DNA of 41,309 bases from Marivita sp. (GTDB lineage Bacteria > Pseudomonadota > Alphaproteobacteria > Rhodobacterales > Rhodobacteraceae): contig NZ_JAIPUS010000027.1 in assembly GCF_020055675.1 (NCBI RefSeq), positions 1 to 41,309 on the forward strand, written 5' to 3'. How positions within the stretch are numbered: the stretch's first letter is position 1; every line of letters starts with the position of its first letter. Position numbers and translations under genes: made by a program. Shown here piece after piece: positions 16,857-26,324 of this stretch. The notes under the pieces were generated by a model. It worked only from the letters and a program-made list of their open reading frames with translations. It had not been told where the DNA came from and ran no database searches.

Positions 16857-17405
16857 ATGCAGGCAAGATTGAAGAAAACGGTGGTGTTGGTCGGCATGAT
16901 GGGCGCCGGAAAAACCGCCGTTGGCAAGGCTTTGGCCGCAGCGTTGAATGTCCCCTTCCTTGATTCGGACACCGAGATCGAGAAAGCCGCGAACCTGACG
17001 ATCCCCGAGATTTTCGACCGTGATGGAGAGGCGTTTTTCCGGCTCAAGGAGCAGCAGGTCATTTCGCGCCTGCTTGGGACGGAACGCGGGGTTCTGTCGA
17101 CGGGCGGCGGCGCGTATATGTCTGCGGAAAATCGTGCGGTGATTTCCCGACAGGGCGTTGCTGTCTGGCTCAATGCGGATCTTGACCTGTTGTGGAGCCG
17201 GGTGAAGCAAAAGGACACGCGCCCCTTGCTCCGGGTCCCGAACCCCTATGACGCGTTGCACGATCTGTATCAGGCGCGCGTGCCCATCTATGCCAAGGCC
17301 GAGCTGGATGTCCGGTCCGAACCGGGCATGTCGATCGACGATATGGCGGACCGGGTGATCAAGGCGTTGCGCACGCGCCCCGACGTGCTGGAGATAGAGC
17401 AATGA
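16857..17405 (+). CDS. aroK: Shikimate kinase
   Basis: A 182-residue kinase phosphorylating shikimate to shikimate 3-phosphate in aromatic amino acid synthesis. It has Walker A GMMGAGKT, the shikimate-binding DSD (FLDSDTEIE), FRLKE, the glycine-rich STGGGAY and the lid arginine in RPLL. ATG 16857 follows an AGGGG at close spacing; an in-frame TTG at 16845 would add four residues. Its stop overlaps the aroB start (ATGA), giving the common aroK-aroB pair. Confidence 0.95.
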   Translation: MQARLKKTVVLVGMMGAGKTAVGKALAAALNVPFLDSDTEIEKAANLTIPEIFDRDGEAFFRLKEQQVISRLLGTERGVLSTGGGAYMSAENRAVISRQGVAVWLNADLDLLWSRVKQKDTRPLLRVPNPYDALHDLYQARVPIYAKAELDVRSEPGMSIDDMADRVIKALRTRPDVLEIEQ

Positions 17406-18511
17406 AACAGACCGTTCATGTCCCGCTGGAGGGGCGCGCCTATGATGTGCGGATCGGGCCAGACCTGCTGCACAGTGCCGGGGCCGAGATTGCACCGCTT
17501 CTTGCGCGGCCGCGCGTCGCCATCGTCACCGACAGCCATGTGGCCGCCTGCCATCTCGACCCGCTGGAAACGGCGCTGAAAGCAGCGGGCATCGCCTCGG
17601 TCAGCCTGAGCCTGCCGCCGGGTGAGTCCACGAAAGGCTGGCCGCAGTTCGAACGCACGGTGGAATGGCTGCTGGAGCAAAAGATCGAACGCCGCGATAT
17701 CGTCATCGCCTTGGGCGGCGGTGTAATCGGAGACCTTGTCGGCTTTGCGGCTGCCGTCTTGCGCCGGGGGGTGCGATTCGTGCAAATCCCCACGTCGCTC
17801 CTGGCGCAGGTCGACAGTTCGGTCGGCGGCAAGACCGGGATCAACGCGCCGCAGGGCAAGAACCTGATCGGCGCGTTCCATCAGCCTGCGCTGGTGCTGG
17901 CCGACATCTCGGTCCTGCAGACCTTGCCCGCGCGCGATTTCCTCGCTGGATATGGCGAAGTGGTGAAATACGGGCTTCTGGGCGATGCCGCCTTTTTCGA
18001 TTGGCAAGAGGAGAACGCCGCGCAGATCACCGCCCGGGAGCCGCAGGCGCTGGCTCATGCCGTCAAACGGTCGGTCGAGATGAAGGCCAAGATCGTGGTG
18101 CGTGACGAAACGGAACAAGGCGACCGCGCGCTTCTCAATCTTGGTCATACCTTTTGCCACGCGCTTGAGGCTGCGACAGGGTATTCGGACCGGCTGCTGC
18201 ATGGTGAAGGCGTGGCCATCGGCTGTGCATTGGCGTTCGAACTGTCCGCGCGGCTGGGTCTTTGCCCGCAAGAGGAGCCAAGCCGCGTGCGCCAGGTGAT
18301 GCGCGACACGGGCATGAAGGTCAGGCTGGCGGATATCGACGGGACACTGCCCGATGCGGAGGATCTCCTGGCCCTGATGGGACAGGACAAGAAGGTGATC
18401 GACGGCCAATTGCGCTTCATTCTCGCGCGCGGCATCGGTCAGGCCTTCGTGACATCGGATGTCCCGACAGACATGGTTTTGACGCTGCTCCTGGACGCGC
18501 TGGCCGAGTAA
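17402..18511 (+). CDS. aroB: 3-dehydroquinate synthase
   Basis: A 369-residue NAD- and metal-dependent enzyme converting DAHP to 3-dehydroquinate, the second step of the shikimate pathway. Motifs are the NAD-binding ALGGGVIGDLVGF, the phosphate/substrate loop IPTSLLAQVDSSVGGKTGIN, EVVKYG, and the metal ligands in HTFCHALE and LLHGEGVAIG. The length is normal. It overlaps aroK by 4 bases and ends just before a hairpin shared with convergent ssb. Confidence 0.96.
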   Translation: MKQTVHVPLEGRAYDVRIGPDLLHSAGAEIAPLLARPRVAIVTDSHVAACHLDPLETALKAAGIASVSLSLPPGESTKGWPQFERTVEWLLEQKIERRDIVIALGGGVIGDLVGFAAAVLRRGVRFVQIPTSLLAQVDSSVGGKTGINAPQGKNLIGAFHQPALVLADISVLQTLPARDFLAGYGEVVKYGLLGDAAFFDWQEENAAQITAREPQALAHAVKRSVEMKAKIVVRDETEQGDRALLNLGHTFCHALEAATGYSDRLLHGEGVAIGCALAFELSARLGLCPQEEPSRVRQVMRDTGMKVRLADIDGTLPDAEDLLALMGQDKKVIDGQLRFILARGIGQAFVTSDVPTDMVLTLLLDALAE

Positions 18512-18517
18512 TGTAAA

Positions 18518-18539
18518 AAGGCGCCGCGATGGGCGCCTT
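18518..18539. terminator. Bidirectional terminator between aroB and ssb
   Basis: AAGGCGCC (18518-18525) pairs with GGCGCCTT (18532-18539) across a 6-base loop. On the leftward strand the hairpin is followed by T residues (complement of A 18515-18519), giving a good terminator for ssb. The rightward side has fewer T, so it is a weaker terminator for aroB. Confidence 0.8.
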
Positions 18540-18545
18540 CTGTCC

Positions 18546-19040
18546 TCAGAACGGGATTTCGTCGTCGATGTCGCGCGCCGGTGCACGCGATTGGTCGCTG
18601 CCACCGCCGCCGGAGCCCCCGTAGTCGCCCCCGTAATCGCCGCCACTGCTTCCGCCGCCGTAAGAAGTTGGGGCGCCACCGCCGCCGTCACGGCTGTCGA
18701 GGAACGTCAACTCCCCGGCATAGGGGCGCAGAACCACCTCCGTGGAGTAGCGATCCTGGCCGGACTGATCCTGCCATTTGCGGGTTTCGAGCTTGCCTTC
18801 GACATAAACCTTGGAGCCCTTGTGAAGATACTGCTCTGCGAGCCGCACGAGATTTTCATTGAAAATGGCAACGCTGTGCCACTCCGTGCGCTCCCGCCGC
18901 TCGCCCGTGTTGCGGTCCTTCCAGGACTCTGACGTGGCAATGCGAAGGTTGCACACCTTGCCCCCGTTTTGGAATGTACGCGTTTCTGGATCGCGGCCCA
19001 GATTGCCGACGATGATGACCTTGTTGACTGAACCGGCCAT
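18546..19040 (-). CDS. ssb: Single-stranded DNA-binding protein
   Basis: A 164-residue SSB that coats single-stranded DNA in replication and repair as a tetramer. The OB-fold (1-110) starts [19 protein letters not shown] and includes [12 protein letters not shown] and [16 protein letters not shown] Gly/Ser/Tyr-rich flexible tail (about 118-152) leads to the acidic tip DDEIPF, which recruits partner proteins (the usual form is DDDIPF). No LexA-like box was recognised upstream. Confidence 0.96.
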   Translation of the reverse strand: MAGSVNKVIIVGNLGRDPETRTFQNGGKVCNLRIATSESWKDRNTGERRERTEWHSVAIFNENLVRLAEQYLHKGSKVYVEGKLETRKWQDQSGQDRYSTEVVLRPYAGELTFLDSRDGGGGAPTSYGGGSSGGDYGGDYGGSGGGGSDQSRAPARDIDDEIPF

Positions 19041-19216
19041 GTGTCCCCCATGCTTTTCGAATCTCTGACGCGGCGCGCCCGTTGCGAGACCCTATACCAA
19101 CGTGATCATCAGATACCATCAGGTTGTCCTTAACAATTCATCACCAAGCAAGGCTGGTGTGAAACGTGATTTCGGATTATACAGCCGCAAAATCTCAAGA
19201 CGGGGCGTGCGCGATC

Positions 19217-19837
19217 ATGCGAACAACGAACAAGAGATTGGGTGCGGTTCTGAGTGTCTTGGCTGTCGTCACCGCCGGATCATCGGCTGCAGACGTGCTG
19301 TCCTCGAAAAGCCGCGTGTCTTTGTTTTCCAGCAAAACCAAGGTTTTGGATTCCCGCGCCGCAGAGCAGTACAAAAGCTCCATCCGGCTTCAGCCGCCCA
19401 AGGTCGTCACCCCGACCAAATGGGGCGATGCGCGCGGGGGGCAGGGGGGTATCCCGAAATACCGCGGCAGCTATTCGGGCGCCTATCTCGGCATGGCGCG
19501 CGATGCGGCGCGCCGTCACGGTGTCCCTGAAGACCTGTTCTTGCGCCTCGTCCAGCAGGAGTCGAATTTCAACCCGAACGCACGGTCGCACAAAGGCGCC
19601 ATCGGCCTGGCACAGCTGATGCCCGACACGGCGCGGTTCTTGCGTGTCGATCCAAACGATCCGGCGCAGAACCTCGAAGGCGGCGCGCGCTATCTCAAGC
19701 AGCAATTCAGCAAATTCGGAAAATGGCCTCTGGCGCTTGCCGCCTATAACGCGGGACCCGGCTCTGTGCAAAAGCACAAGGGCATCCCGCCGTATCACGA
19801 GACGCGCACTTACGTGGAGAAAATCTGGGGCCGCTGA
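19217..19837 (+). CDS. Lytic transglycosylase, SLT family
   Basis: A 206-residue periplasmic murein-cleaving enzyme. ATG 19217 gives a proper signal peptide ([25 protein letters not shown]); an in-frame GTG at 19166 would spoil it. The SLT domain (about 88-205) shows the catalytic Glu115 in [30 protein letters not shown] and a C-terminal Tyr-containing ETRTYVEKI. These match the goose-lysozyme-like family 1. It would cut between MurNAc and GlcNAc to form 1,6-anhydro products during wall turnover. It stands alone, divergent from ssb and convergent with the ABC operon. Confidence 0.9.
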   Translation: MRTTNKRLGAVLSVLAVVTAGSSAADVLSSKSRVSLFSSKTKVLDSRAAEQYKSSIRLQPPKVVTPTKWGDARGGQGGIPKYRGSYSGAYLGMARDAARRHGVPEDLFLRLVQQESNFNPNARSHKGAIGLAQLMPDTARFLRVDPNDPAQNLEGGARYLKQQFSKFGKWPLALAAYNAGPGSVQKHKGIPPYHETRTYVEKIWGR

Positions 19838-19882
19838 CCGTCGCACGGGTCCCGGCAGGGTTCACAGGTCCCGCGCGTCGTC

Positions 19883-21967
19883 TCACTCGGCGGCTATCTG
19901 GATGACTGGCTCCATTTCGGCCAGTTCCCTGTCCGACAGGTGGCACTTGATCTGGTGCCCGTTTTCCATCTGCCGCATCGGTGGCACCTCCTGTTCGCAC
20001 AGATGACCCGGCACCCTGGATTTCCAGCGGCAGCGTGTCTGGAACGGGCAGCCCGAGGGCGGGTCCATCGCGGAGGGGATGTCTCCCTCCAGCACGATAT
20101 GTCGTTTCTGCACCCGCGTGTCGGCGATCGGCACCGCGGATAGCAACGCTTCGGTGTAGGGGTGATAGGGTGGCGCAAAGACCTGTTCGGTGGTGCCAAG
20201 CTCGACCACATGCCCAAGATACATCACCAGGACGCGATCCGACAGGTAGCGCACGATGCTCAGGTCATGGCTGATGAAGAGCAGCGTGGTTTTCTGTTCC
20301 CGCTGAATCTCCATCAGAAGATCGGTGACAGCCGCCTGTACCGACACGTCAAGCGCCGACACAGGCTCGTCCGCGACCACGATCCGCGCGTTGCCCGCAA
20401 AGGCGCGCGCGATGCCGACGCGCTGCTTTTGTCCGCCGGACAGTTGCCGCGGCATCCGCTCGGCAAATTCACGCGGCAGTTTCACAAGGTCCAAGAGTTC
20501 AAGCATGCGCTGCCGCCGCTCGCCCTCGGAGTTGCCGATACCAAACACCTCGAGCGCGCGAATGATCTGCCGGCCCACCCCCATCGACGGGTTGAGCGTG
20601 TCGAACGGGTTCTGGAAGACCATTTGCACATCGGCGATGGTCTGGGTGGCGCGATCCTGGATCGACGTGCTTTCGATATTGCGGTTGTCGAGCAGGATCT
20701 GGCCGTCCGTTGCGGTTTCCAACCCCATGAGCACCTTGGCAAAGGTCGATTTCCCACAGCCCGATTCACCCACGATGGCCAGGGTTTCGGATTCGCGCGC
20801 CTCGAAGCTGAGCGTCTCGTTTGCCTTGACCACCTTTGTATCGCCCCGCTTGCCGAACAGGGCATTGGCGGCCACCTCGTAGTATTTCTTCAGGTTGTCC
20901 ATCTTGAGCACGACATCACCGGGCTCGGACCGCGTGGTCTGCACATCGGTGCCAAGTGGCGCGTGCCAGTCGATTTCCTGGAACCGCAGGCAGCGCGTCG
21001 CGTGCCGGTCCTGACCCGGAACATCGGTCATCGGGATTTCGGTTGCATCGCATCGCCCGGCCTCGAAATAATCGCAACGCGGGCCGAAATTGCACCCGGG
21101 CGGCCGTTCATGGGGCAGCGGGAAGTTGCCGGGGATGGCCCGCAGCGGGCGCGCGTTCTTGTCCGCCCCGGGAAGCGGGATCGATCGGAAGAGCGCCTGC
21201 GTGTAGGGGTGCTTCATCTCGTCGAACACATCAGTGATCGACCCGCGCTCCACCGCCTCGCCGGAATACATCACGCAGATGCGGTCGCAGGTCTCCAGCA
21301 CCAGGCCAAGGTTGTGGCTGATGAACAGCATCGAGGTGCCGTATTTCTTGCCCAACTCCTTGACCAGATCGACGACCGAGGCTTCCACCGTGACATCCAG
21401 CGCCGTCGTCGGCTCGTCGAGAATGAGCAGCGAGGGTTCCGCCATCAGCGCCATAGCGATCACGATGCGCTGCTGTTGCCCGCCCGAAAGCTGGTGCGGA
21501 TAGGCATCCAGAATCCGCTTGGGGTCAGGCAATTTGACATCCTTGACCACCTGAAGCGCGCGCGCATGAGCCTCTTTCTCCGAGGATCCGCGATGGATCA
21601 TCGGCACTTCCATCAACTGTTTGCCCACTTTCATCGCCGGGTTCAAAGACGCCATGGGCTCCTGGTAGATCATCGCGATCTCGGAGCCGCGAATACTGCG
21701 CAACTGGTCCTGGCTCATTGCGCCAAGATCCTGTCCCTTGAACTTGATCGAACCTCCGACGATATGTCCGTTCTTGCCAAGATCCCGCATCACGCCAAGC
21801 GCCACCGTGGATTTGCCGCAGCCGGATTCGCCGACAAGTCCAACCGCTTCGCCAGGCATCACCTTGACCGAGAAATCCATCACCGCGGGGATGTCCCGCA
21901 AGCGCGTGAAAAAGGAAATCGAAAGCGACTCGATTTCCAGGATCGGGCCATCGTAACTGTCTGTCAT
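19883..21967 (-). CDS. Peptide ABC transporter ATPase, fused DppD-DppF type
   Basis: A 694-residue cytoplasmic protein with two complete nucleotide-binding domains. NBD1 (about 8-330) has Walker A GESGCGKST (46-54), LSGGQQQR (160-167) and LLILDEPTTALD. NBD2 (about 355-670) has Walker A at 400-408, LSGGQKQR and VVADEPVSALD. Each domain ends with the oligopeptide-transporter C-terminal extension with cysteine-containing patches (GCNFGPRCDYFEAGRC; GCPFQTRCRWKSRVPGHLC). Such fusions supply both ATPases of a heterodimeric importer. The start is preceded by GGGAGA. It is the last gene of the leftward operon, separated from the permease by a hairpin element. Confidence 0.93.
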   Translation of the reverse strand: MTDSYDGPILEIESLSISFFTRLRDIPAVMDFSVKVMPGEAVGLVGESGCGKSTVALGVMRDLGKNGHIVGGSIKFKGQDLGAMSQDQLRSIRGSEIAMIYQEPMASLNPAMKVGKQLMEVPMIHRGSSEKEAHARALQVVKDVKLPDPKRILDAYPHQLSGGQQQRIVIAMALMAEPSLLILDEPTTALDVTVEASVVDLVKELGKKYGTSMLFISHNLGLVLETCDRICVMYSGEAVERGSITDVFDEMKHPYTQALFRSIPLPGADKNARPLRAIPGNFPLPHERPPGCNFGPRCDYFEAGRCDATEIPMTDVPGQDRHATRCLRFQEIDWHAPLGTDVQTTRSEPGDVVLKMDNLKKYYEVAANALFGKRGDTKVVKANETLSFEARESETLAIVGESGCGKSTFAKVLMGLETATDGQILLDNRNIESTSIQDRATQTIADVQMVFQNPFDTLNPSMGVGRQIIRALEVFGIGNSEGERRQRMLELLDLVKLPREFAERMPRQLSGGQKQRVGIARAFAGNARIVVADEPVSALDVSVQAAVTDLLMEIQREQKTTLLFISHDLSIVRYLSDRVLVMYLGHVVELGTTEQVFAPPYHPYTEALLSAVPIADTRVQKRHIVLEGDIPSAMDPPSGCPFQTRCRWKSRVPGHLCEQEVPPMRQMENGHQIKCHLSDRELAEMEPVIQIAAE

Positions 21968-22005
21968 GTCGCGTCTCCCGCTGGCGGCGGCAGGGCAGGG
22001 TCCCT

Positions 22006-22056
22006 GCTTCTCTGGTTCAAAAATATCCCGGGGGTTTGGGGGCTGGCCCCCAATCC
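22006..22056 (-). repeat. Rhodobacterales-type GC hairpin with T-rich tail between permease and ATPase genes
   Basis: Read leftward, TTGGGGGC and GCCCCCAA form a strong stem (22053-22036), followed by CCCCCGGGATATTTTTGAACCAG. It lies 8-9 bases after the permease stop. It may act as a partial terminator or mRNA 3'-end stabiliser. From memory, similar CCCGGGATATTTTTGAACC words recur in intergenic DNA of this order; that is not verified here. Confidence 0.55.
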
Positions 22057-22064
22057 TCGTCTCG

Positions 22065-23258
22065 TCAATCGCGCAATGTTTCCTCGCGCAGCCCGTCGGC
22101 CAGCAGGTTCAGGCCCAGCACCATGCTCAGAAGCGACAGCGCCGGTACCAGCGCCGGGTGCAGATAGATCTGCAAGAGCCGCCGACCGTCATTGATCGTG
22201 GTGCCCCAATCGGGGCTTTCGGGTGGCAAGCCCAGGCCGAAAAACCCCAATGTCCCGAGAAGGATCGTGGTGTAGCCGATGCGCAAGCACAGATCGACGA
22301 TCAGCGGTCCGCGCGCGTTGGGCAGGATTTCCCAAAGCATGATGTACCATGCGCCTTCGCCGCGCGTCTGGGCCGCAGCGACATAATCGCGGGTCTTGAT
22401 GTCCAACGCCAGGCCCCGAACGATGCGGAACACGGTGGGCGAATTCACGAAGACCACCGACACGAACACCACGAGGATTCCGCCCGGCACGTTGAAGAGA
22501 TCAAGAAAGTCCGGGATCACCGACACTTTCGACCCCGACTCCGAGATCAAGGACAGGTAGAGCCAGCCCAGGATACCCAGCACCCCGATCAGGAGCGGCG
22601 TGCGGATCCTGGGCTGTGTCCTGTAGCGCGAATTCAGCAGGACCGCGATGAACACGATGGGAAAGATGAACAGCACCACCGCCATGTAGTTTGGAATGCC
22701 CGTCGCCACGATTTCTGGTGTGACAAGCAGATAGAACAACAAGATTACCGGGAAGGCGAGGATCAGGTTGGCCAGGAAGCTGAGGAACGTGTCCAGTCTG
22801 CCGCCGTAGAACCCCGCCGGCAGCCCAAGCGTGATGCCGACCATGAAGGCAAAGATCGTGGCCAGGGGGGCAATCTGCACAACCACCCAGGCGCCCTTGA
22901 TCATTCGGCTGAAGACGTCACGGGCAAGGTTGTCGCCCCCGAACAGGTAGTAGGGGTACTGCCCGTCCTCCGCGCGCATCAGCGGGGTGCCCGGCGGTTC
23001 GTTCTTCATGCCGGACACTTGCGACAACGCGTCATGGGTGACGATCAGGTCCATCGCCCCGAAGATCCCGGTGAACACCCAGAACATGACCAGCGCAAAG
23101 CCGATCATGCCGATGGTGCTGTCGAACAATTTGCCATAAAGGCCGAGCCGGCGCTTGTAGCGGATCGAAACGACAAAGACGGCGATCAGCGCGATCCAGA
23201 CCGGGATGAACTGCCAAAGAACGCGGGTGATGATTTCAAACCAACTGAGCGGTTCCAT
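22065..23258 (-). CDS. Peptide ABC transporter permease (DppC-like), extended
   Basis: A 397-residue inner-membrane permease, about 100 longer than usual DppC. Extra hydrophobic segments at the N-terminus (about 15-32, 48-68) precede the standard domain. The ATPase-coupling loop is DYVAAAQTRGEGAWYIMLWEILPNA and the C-terminus has the family LGLGLPPESPDWGTTIN signature. A further insertion with two membrane stretches (about 185-245) splits the core. It pairs with the DppB-like subunit to form the channel. It begins 18 bases after the DppB-like stop. Confidence 0.9.
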   Translation of the reverse strand: MEPLSWFEIITRVLWQFIPVWIALIAVFVVSIRYKRRLGLYGKLFDSTIGMIGFALVMFWVFTGIFGAMDLIVTHDALSQVSGMKNEPPGTPLMRAEDGQYPYYLFGGDNLARDVFSRMIKGAWVVVQIAPLATIFAFMVGITLGLPAGFYGGRLDTFLSFLANLILAFPVILLFYLLVTPEIVATGIPNYMAVVLFIFPIVFIAVLLNSRYRTQPRIRTPLLIGVLGILGWLYLSLISESGSKVSVIPDFLDLFNVPGGILVVFVSVVFVNSPTVFRIVRGLALDIKTRDYVAAAQTRGEGAWYIMLWEILPNARGPLIVDLCLRIGYTTILLGTLGFFGLGLPPESPDWGTTINDGRRLLQIYLHPALVPALSLLSMVLGLNLLADGLREETLRD

Positions 23259-23276
23259 AAGTCTGCTCCTTTCCGC

Positions 23277-24323
23277 TCAGGACACGCTGATGCGCGGGTT
23301 GAGATAGACATAGCCGATATCCGAGATCAGCTGCGTGACAAGAACCACGAATACCGACACCACGGAGACGCCCAGCAACAATTCGATATCGTTGTTGCTG
23401 GCCGCCGCGACGAGGGTCCAGCCGAAGCCCTTGTAGTTGAACAATGTCTCGACGATGACGACGCCGTTCAGAAGCCACGGAAACTGCAGCATGATCACGG
23501 TGAACGGCGCGATCAGCGCGTTGCGCAGCGCGTGTTTGACCACGATATTGGGAAAGCTCACACCCTTGAGCCGTGCCGTGCGGATATACTGTGCGGTCAT
23601 CACTTCGGCCATCGAAGCGCGTGTCATTCGGGCGATATAGCCCATCCCGTAAAGCGAGATGGTCAGAACCGGCAGGAAGAAATTCTCGAACGTGGCGTTC
23701 TCCATCGCGGAGGTCGCGGTGCCCTTGAACCATTTCAGCCCCACGGCGGAAGAGGCAAAGACCGCGATCAGGATCACGCCAGAGACGTATTCCGGTGTCG
23801 CGGTGGTGGTGATCGCCACCGTCGACAGGGTTCGGTCTGTCCGCGATCCCTCACGCATGCCGGCCAGGACGCCCAGCAGCAATGCCGAAGGCACCATCAG
23901 CACCATGACCCAGAACATCAGCTTGCCCGTCAGGCCAAGCCGGGTGCTGATGATCCCGCCGACATTGTCCTGAAAGACCGTGGAGGTTCCCCAGTCCCCC
24001 TGGAGGATGCCGCAGTAATCGGGCGCCTCCTGCGGTGTCATGCCGTCGCGGATACAGCGGCCCCTGATCTGGCCATCCGTGCCTTCGATCACCGCGCCGG
24101 GCACGACACCAAGCCATTCGCCGTATTTCACGAACAGCGGCTGCGTGTAGCCCCGGTTGCCCAGCCAGGTCGCGACTTCCTCCTCCGACATGCGGAAATT
24201 GCCTTGCGTCTTGGCGAGCTTTTCGAGGTTCGGATAGAGGTTTGCCAGGAAGAAGACGATGAAGGTCAGGCAGAGCGCCGTTATCAACATCACTCCCGCG
24301 CGGCGGAGAATAAACAGTCCCAT
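23277..24323 (-). CDS. Peptide ABC transporter permease (DppB-like)
   Basis: A 348-residue inner-membrane permease with an N-terminal segment IITALCLTFIVFFLANLYPN typical of DppB/OppB, then a periplasmic loop of about 90 residues that is longer than in E. coli and holds two cysteines (GRCIRDGM, DYCGILQGDWGTS). The coupling motif is YIRTARLKGVSFPNIVVKHALRNA, and the C-terminus has FGWTLVAAASNNDIELLLG. The two cysteines could form a disulfide lid near the binding protein dock (inference). It lies downstream of the binding protein gene, after a terminator-like hairpin. Confidence 0.92.
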   Translation of the reverse strand: MGLFILRRAGVMLITALCLTFIVFFLANLYPNLEKLAKTQGNFRMSEEEVATWLGNRGYTQPLFVKYGEWLGVVPGAVIEGTDGQIRGRCIRDGMTPQEAPDYCGILQGDWGTSTVFQDNVGGIISTRLGLTGKLMFWVMVLMVPSALLLGVLAGMREGSRTDRTLSTVAITTTATPEYVSGVILIAVFASSAVGLKWFKGTATSAMENATFENFFLPVLTISLYGMGYIARMTRASMAEVMTAQYIRTARLKGVSFPNIVVKHALRNALIAPFTVIMLQFPWLLNGVVIVETLFNYKGFGWTLVAAASNNDIELLLGVSVVSVFVVLVTQLISDIGYVYLNPRISVS

Positions 24324-24394
24324 GCAGTTCCCTGTCGGTAGAGGTCAGCCAGCTATCTTGTATCTGTTGGTCTGTGAAGGCGGGCCATGAGATG

Positions 24395-24421
24395 AAAAAG
24401 GCCGCTCCTGTTGGCGCGGCC
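24395..24421 (-). terminator. Intercistronic attenuating terminator after the binding-protein gene
   Basis: Reading leftward, GGCCGC (24421-24416) and GCGGCC (24405-24400) form a stem with a 10-base loop, followed by five T (24399-24395). It stands between the binding protein gene and the permeases. Such a partial terminator would keep binding protein levels above the membrane components, a common arrangement in ABC importers. Confidence 0.75.
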
Positions 24422-24437
24422 CCGTGCTGCTTGGCGA

Positions 24438-26108
24438 TCAGGCGGCTAGCCCGTACTTGTAGATCTGCGGCAGAAAAGCGATGTGCATCTCCGTGCCGAC
24501 CACACCGGGCCGGTGATGGCGATACAGCGACCGCCAGTAGGGCTGGATCGTCACACCTTCCTCGACCATGATCTGTTGCAGCTTGCCCATGACCGCGCGG
24601 CGGGCATCGACATCGGCGATGGAGTTTGCTTCGGCCAGAAGCGCGTCGAACTCTTCGTTCGAGAACCCGGCCTCGTTCCAGGCCTCACCCGTGCGGTAGG
24701 CCAGCGCGAGGATCTGCACGCCCAGCGGCCGGTGGTTCCAGTTGGTCGAACTGAAGGGATAGTTCACCCAGTCATTCCAGAAGGTTGATCCGGGCAGAAT
24801 TCTGCGTTGCACGTTGATCCCCGCGTCTCGCAACTGGGCAGCGACGGAATCTGTCGTGTTCTTGCGCCAATCGTCGTCGATCGACAGCAACTCGTGTTCG
24901 TAATCGGCCATCCCGGCCTCTTCCATGAGCGCCCTGGCCCTGTCCGGATCGTAGGGCAGGCGGCCGACCTCGGGATTGAATTCCGGGTGCACGGGCGCGA
25001 CGTGGTGATTGTCGGCCGGGATACCGCGACCGGCATACCCCAGCTCGAGGCAGACCTCGTTGTTCACGGCCATCGCCAAGGCCTGCCGGACGCGCTTGTC
25101 GGCGTAAGGCCGGGTGCCGTTGACCTCGGCCTGCTGGTTCGGGCGGATACAAATCGTGGCCCCGGTGACAACTTCGCTTCGTTCAAACCCGATGGCATCC
25201 AGCACGTCGATGAATTCGCCGACGCTTTCGTAGAAGGTGTCCACCTCTTCGGCTTCGGCTGCCGCCAGCCACGCGGCCGGGTCGGTCCCGTAGTCGATGT
25301 ATTCGATCCGGTCGAGATAAAAGCCGCCTTCTTCAAAGGCGTCATTGCCCCACCACGGATGGTCGCCCTTGACCAGAACCGCCTTGACGCCAACTTCAAG
25401 GCTTTCGACAACCATCGGGCCGGTGCCCACCAGCGTCGACAGATCCGCGTTCGGATCATAGCTTTCGTGCACGACCGCGGCCGGGTAGTCGGCCATGCCC
25501 GCGACAATGGTGATATCCGGGCGTGGCAAGTTCAGGCGCACCGTATGCGTGTCCACGATCTCGATCACGCCTTCGCCCGCCCTGCCGGTGCTGTCGTCGA
25601 TCAGGGAGGCCATGCGGCCGGCCATCGAGTTGCCCTCGACATCCTGTTCGCACCAGCGCGAGATCATCCGCGCCACGTCGGTAGAGGTGAAATCGTCGCC
25701 ATTGTTCCATTTCACGCCCTGGCGCACGTTCAGCGTGTATTGTGTCGCGTCTTCATTCGCGTCCCAACTTTCGAGCAACATGCCGCGGAAGGACCCGTCC
25801 GAGTTGTATTCGACCATGTATTCCAATGTGCCCGCGGTGACATACGCCATCTGGGTCCAGTCATATGTGCGTGGGTCCTTGTGCAGGCGCACCTCCATCT
25901 GCATCCGGAGCGTGCCGCCCTGCTGCGCATGGCCCGCTGCCCTTGCGGGTGAGCCCAGACCGCCAAGCGCATAGGCCGCGCCCGCCGACACGCCGAGCAT
26001 CGTCGTCCGGGCAAGAAATTCGCGCCGGTCGATATGCCCGTCCCTGAATTCCCGTGCATGGATTTTCGCAGCCGGATGCAAATCATCAGTACCATTGGTA
26101 TGCGTCAT
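24438..26108 (-). CDS. Tat-exported ABC substrate-binding protein, SBP_bac_5 family
   Basis: A 556-residue extracytoplasmic binding protein. The twin-arginine signal is [13 protein letters not shown] (RR at 28-29), followed by a hydrophobic stretch and cleavage after ARA near residue 57. The mature protein has the peptide/nickel-binding family layout, for example [19 protein letters not shown] and [16 protein letters not shown]-like patterns (here [18 protein letters not shown]). Export by Tat implies folding before export, which fits cytoplasmic folding or cofactor capture. The ribosome site GGGAGA lies 7-8 bases before ATG. It heads the leftward operon. The substrate may be a peptide or another solute; this family is broad. 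Confidence 0.92.
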   Translation of the reverse strand: MTHTNGTDDLHPAAKIHAREFRDGHIDRREFLARTTMLGVSAGAAYALGGLGSPARAAGHAQQGGTLRMQMEVRLHKDPRTYDWTQMAYVTAGTLEYMVEYNSDGSFRGMLLESWDANEDATQYTLNVRQGVKWNNGDDFTSTDVARMISRWCEQDVEGNSMAGRMASLIDDSTGRAGEGVIEIVDTHTVRLNLPRPDITIVAGMADYPAAVVHESYDPNADLSTLVGTGPMVVESLEVGVKAVLVKGDHPWWGNDAFEEGGFYLDRIEYIDYGTDPAAWLAAAEAEEVDTFYESVGEFIDVLDAIGFERSEVVTGATICIRPNQQAEVNGTRPYADKRVRQALAMAVNNEVCLELGYAGRGIPADNHHVAPVHPEFNPEVGRLPYDPDRARALMEEAGMADYEHELLSIDDDWRKNTTDSVAAQLRDAGINVQRRILPGSTFWNDWVNYPFSSTNWNHRPLGVQILALAYRTGEAWNEAGFSNEEFDALLAEANSIADVDARRAVMGKLQQIMVEEGVTIQPYWRSLYRHHRPGVVGTEMHIAFLPQIYKYGLAA

Positions 26109-26324
26109 CTGTTTCTCCCTGTGACACGCTCTTTTTATCTTATGCGCGTTTTTTAAGGTTTCTTGGGCGGGGTCGGCCCTCGCCGTTTTTGGGTTATCGC
26201 ATTGCGCGCGAAGAAATGGTCGGCGTCAACGGACAGATTAGCCAGTTTGACGTCTGAAAACGACATTTACTTTCTCTTAAAGCGACATTCCCGGATCGAC
26301 AACTGCCGGCGCTGGTATTTTTGC

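Noticed and set aside
20162-24341. Two very long plus-strand frames opposite the ABC transporter operon
   Set aside because: Full overlap with well-supported leftward genes and His/Arg/Asp-rich sequences typical of antisense frames.
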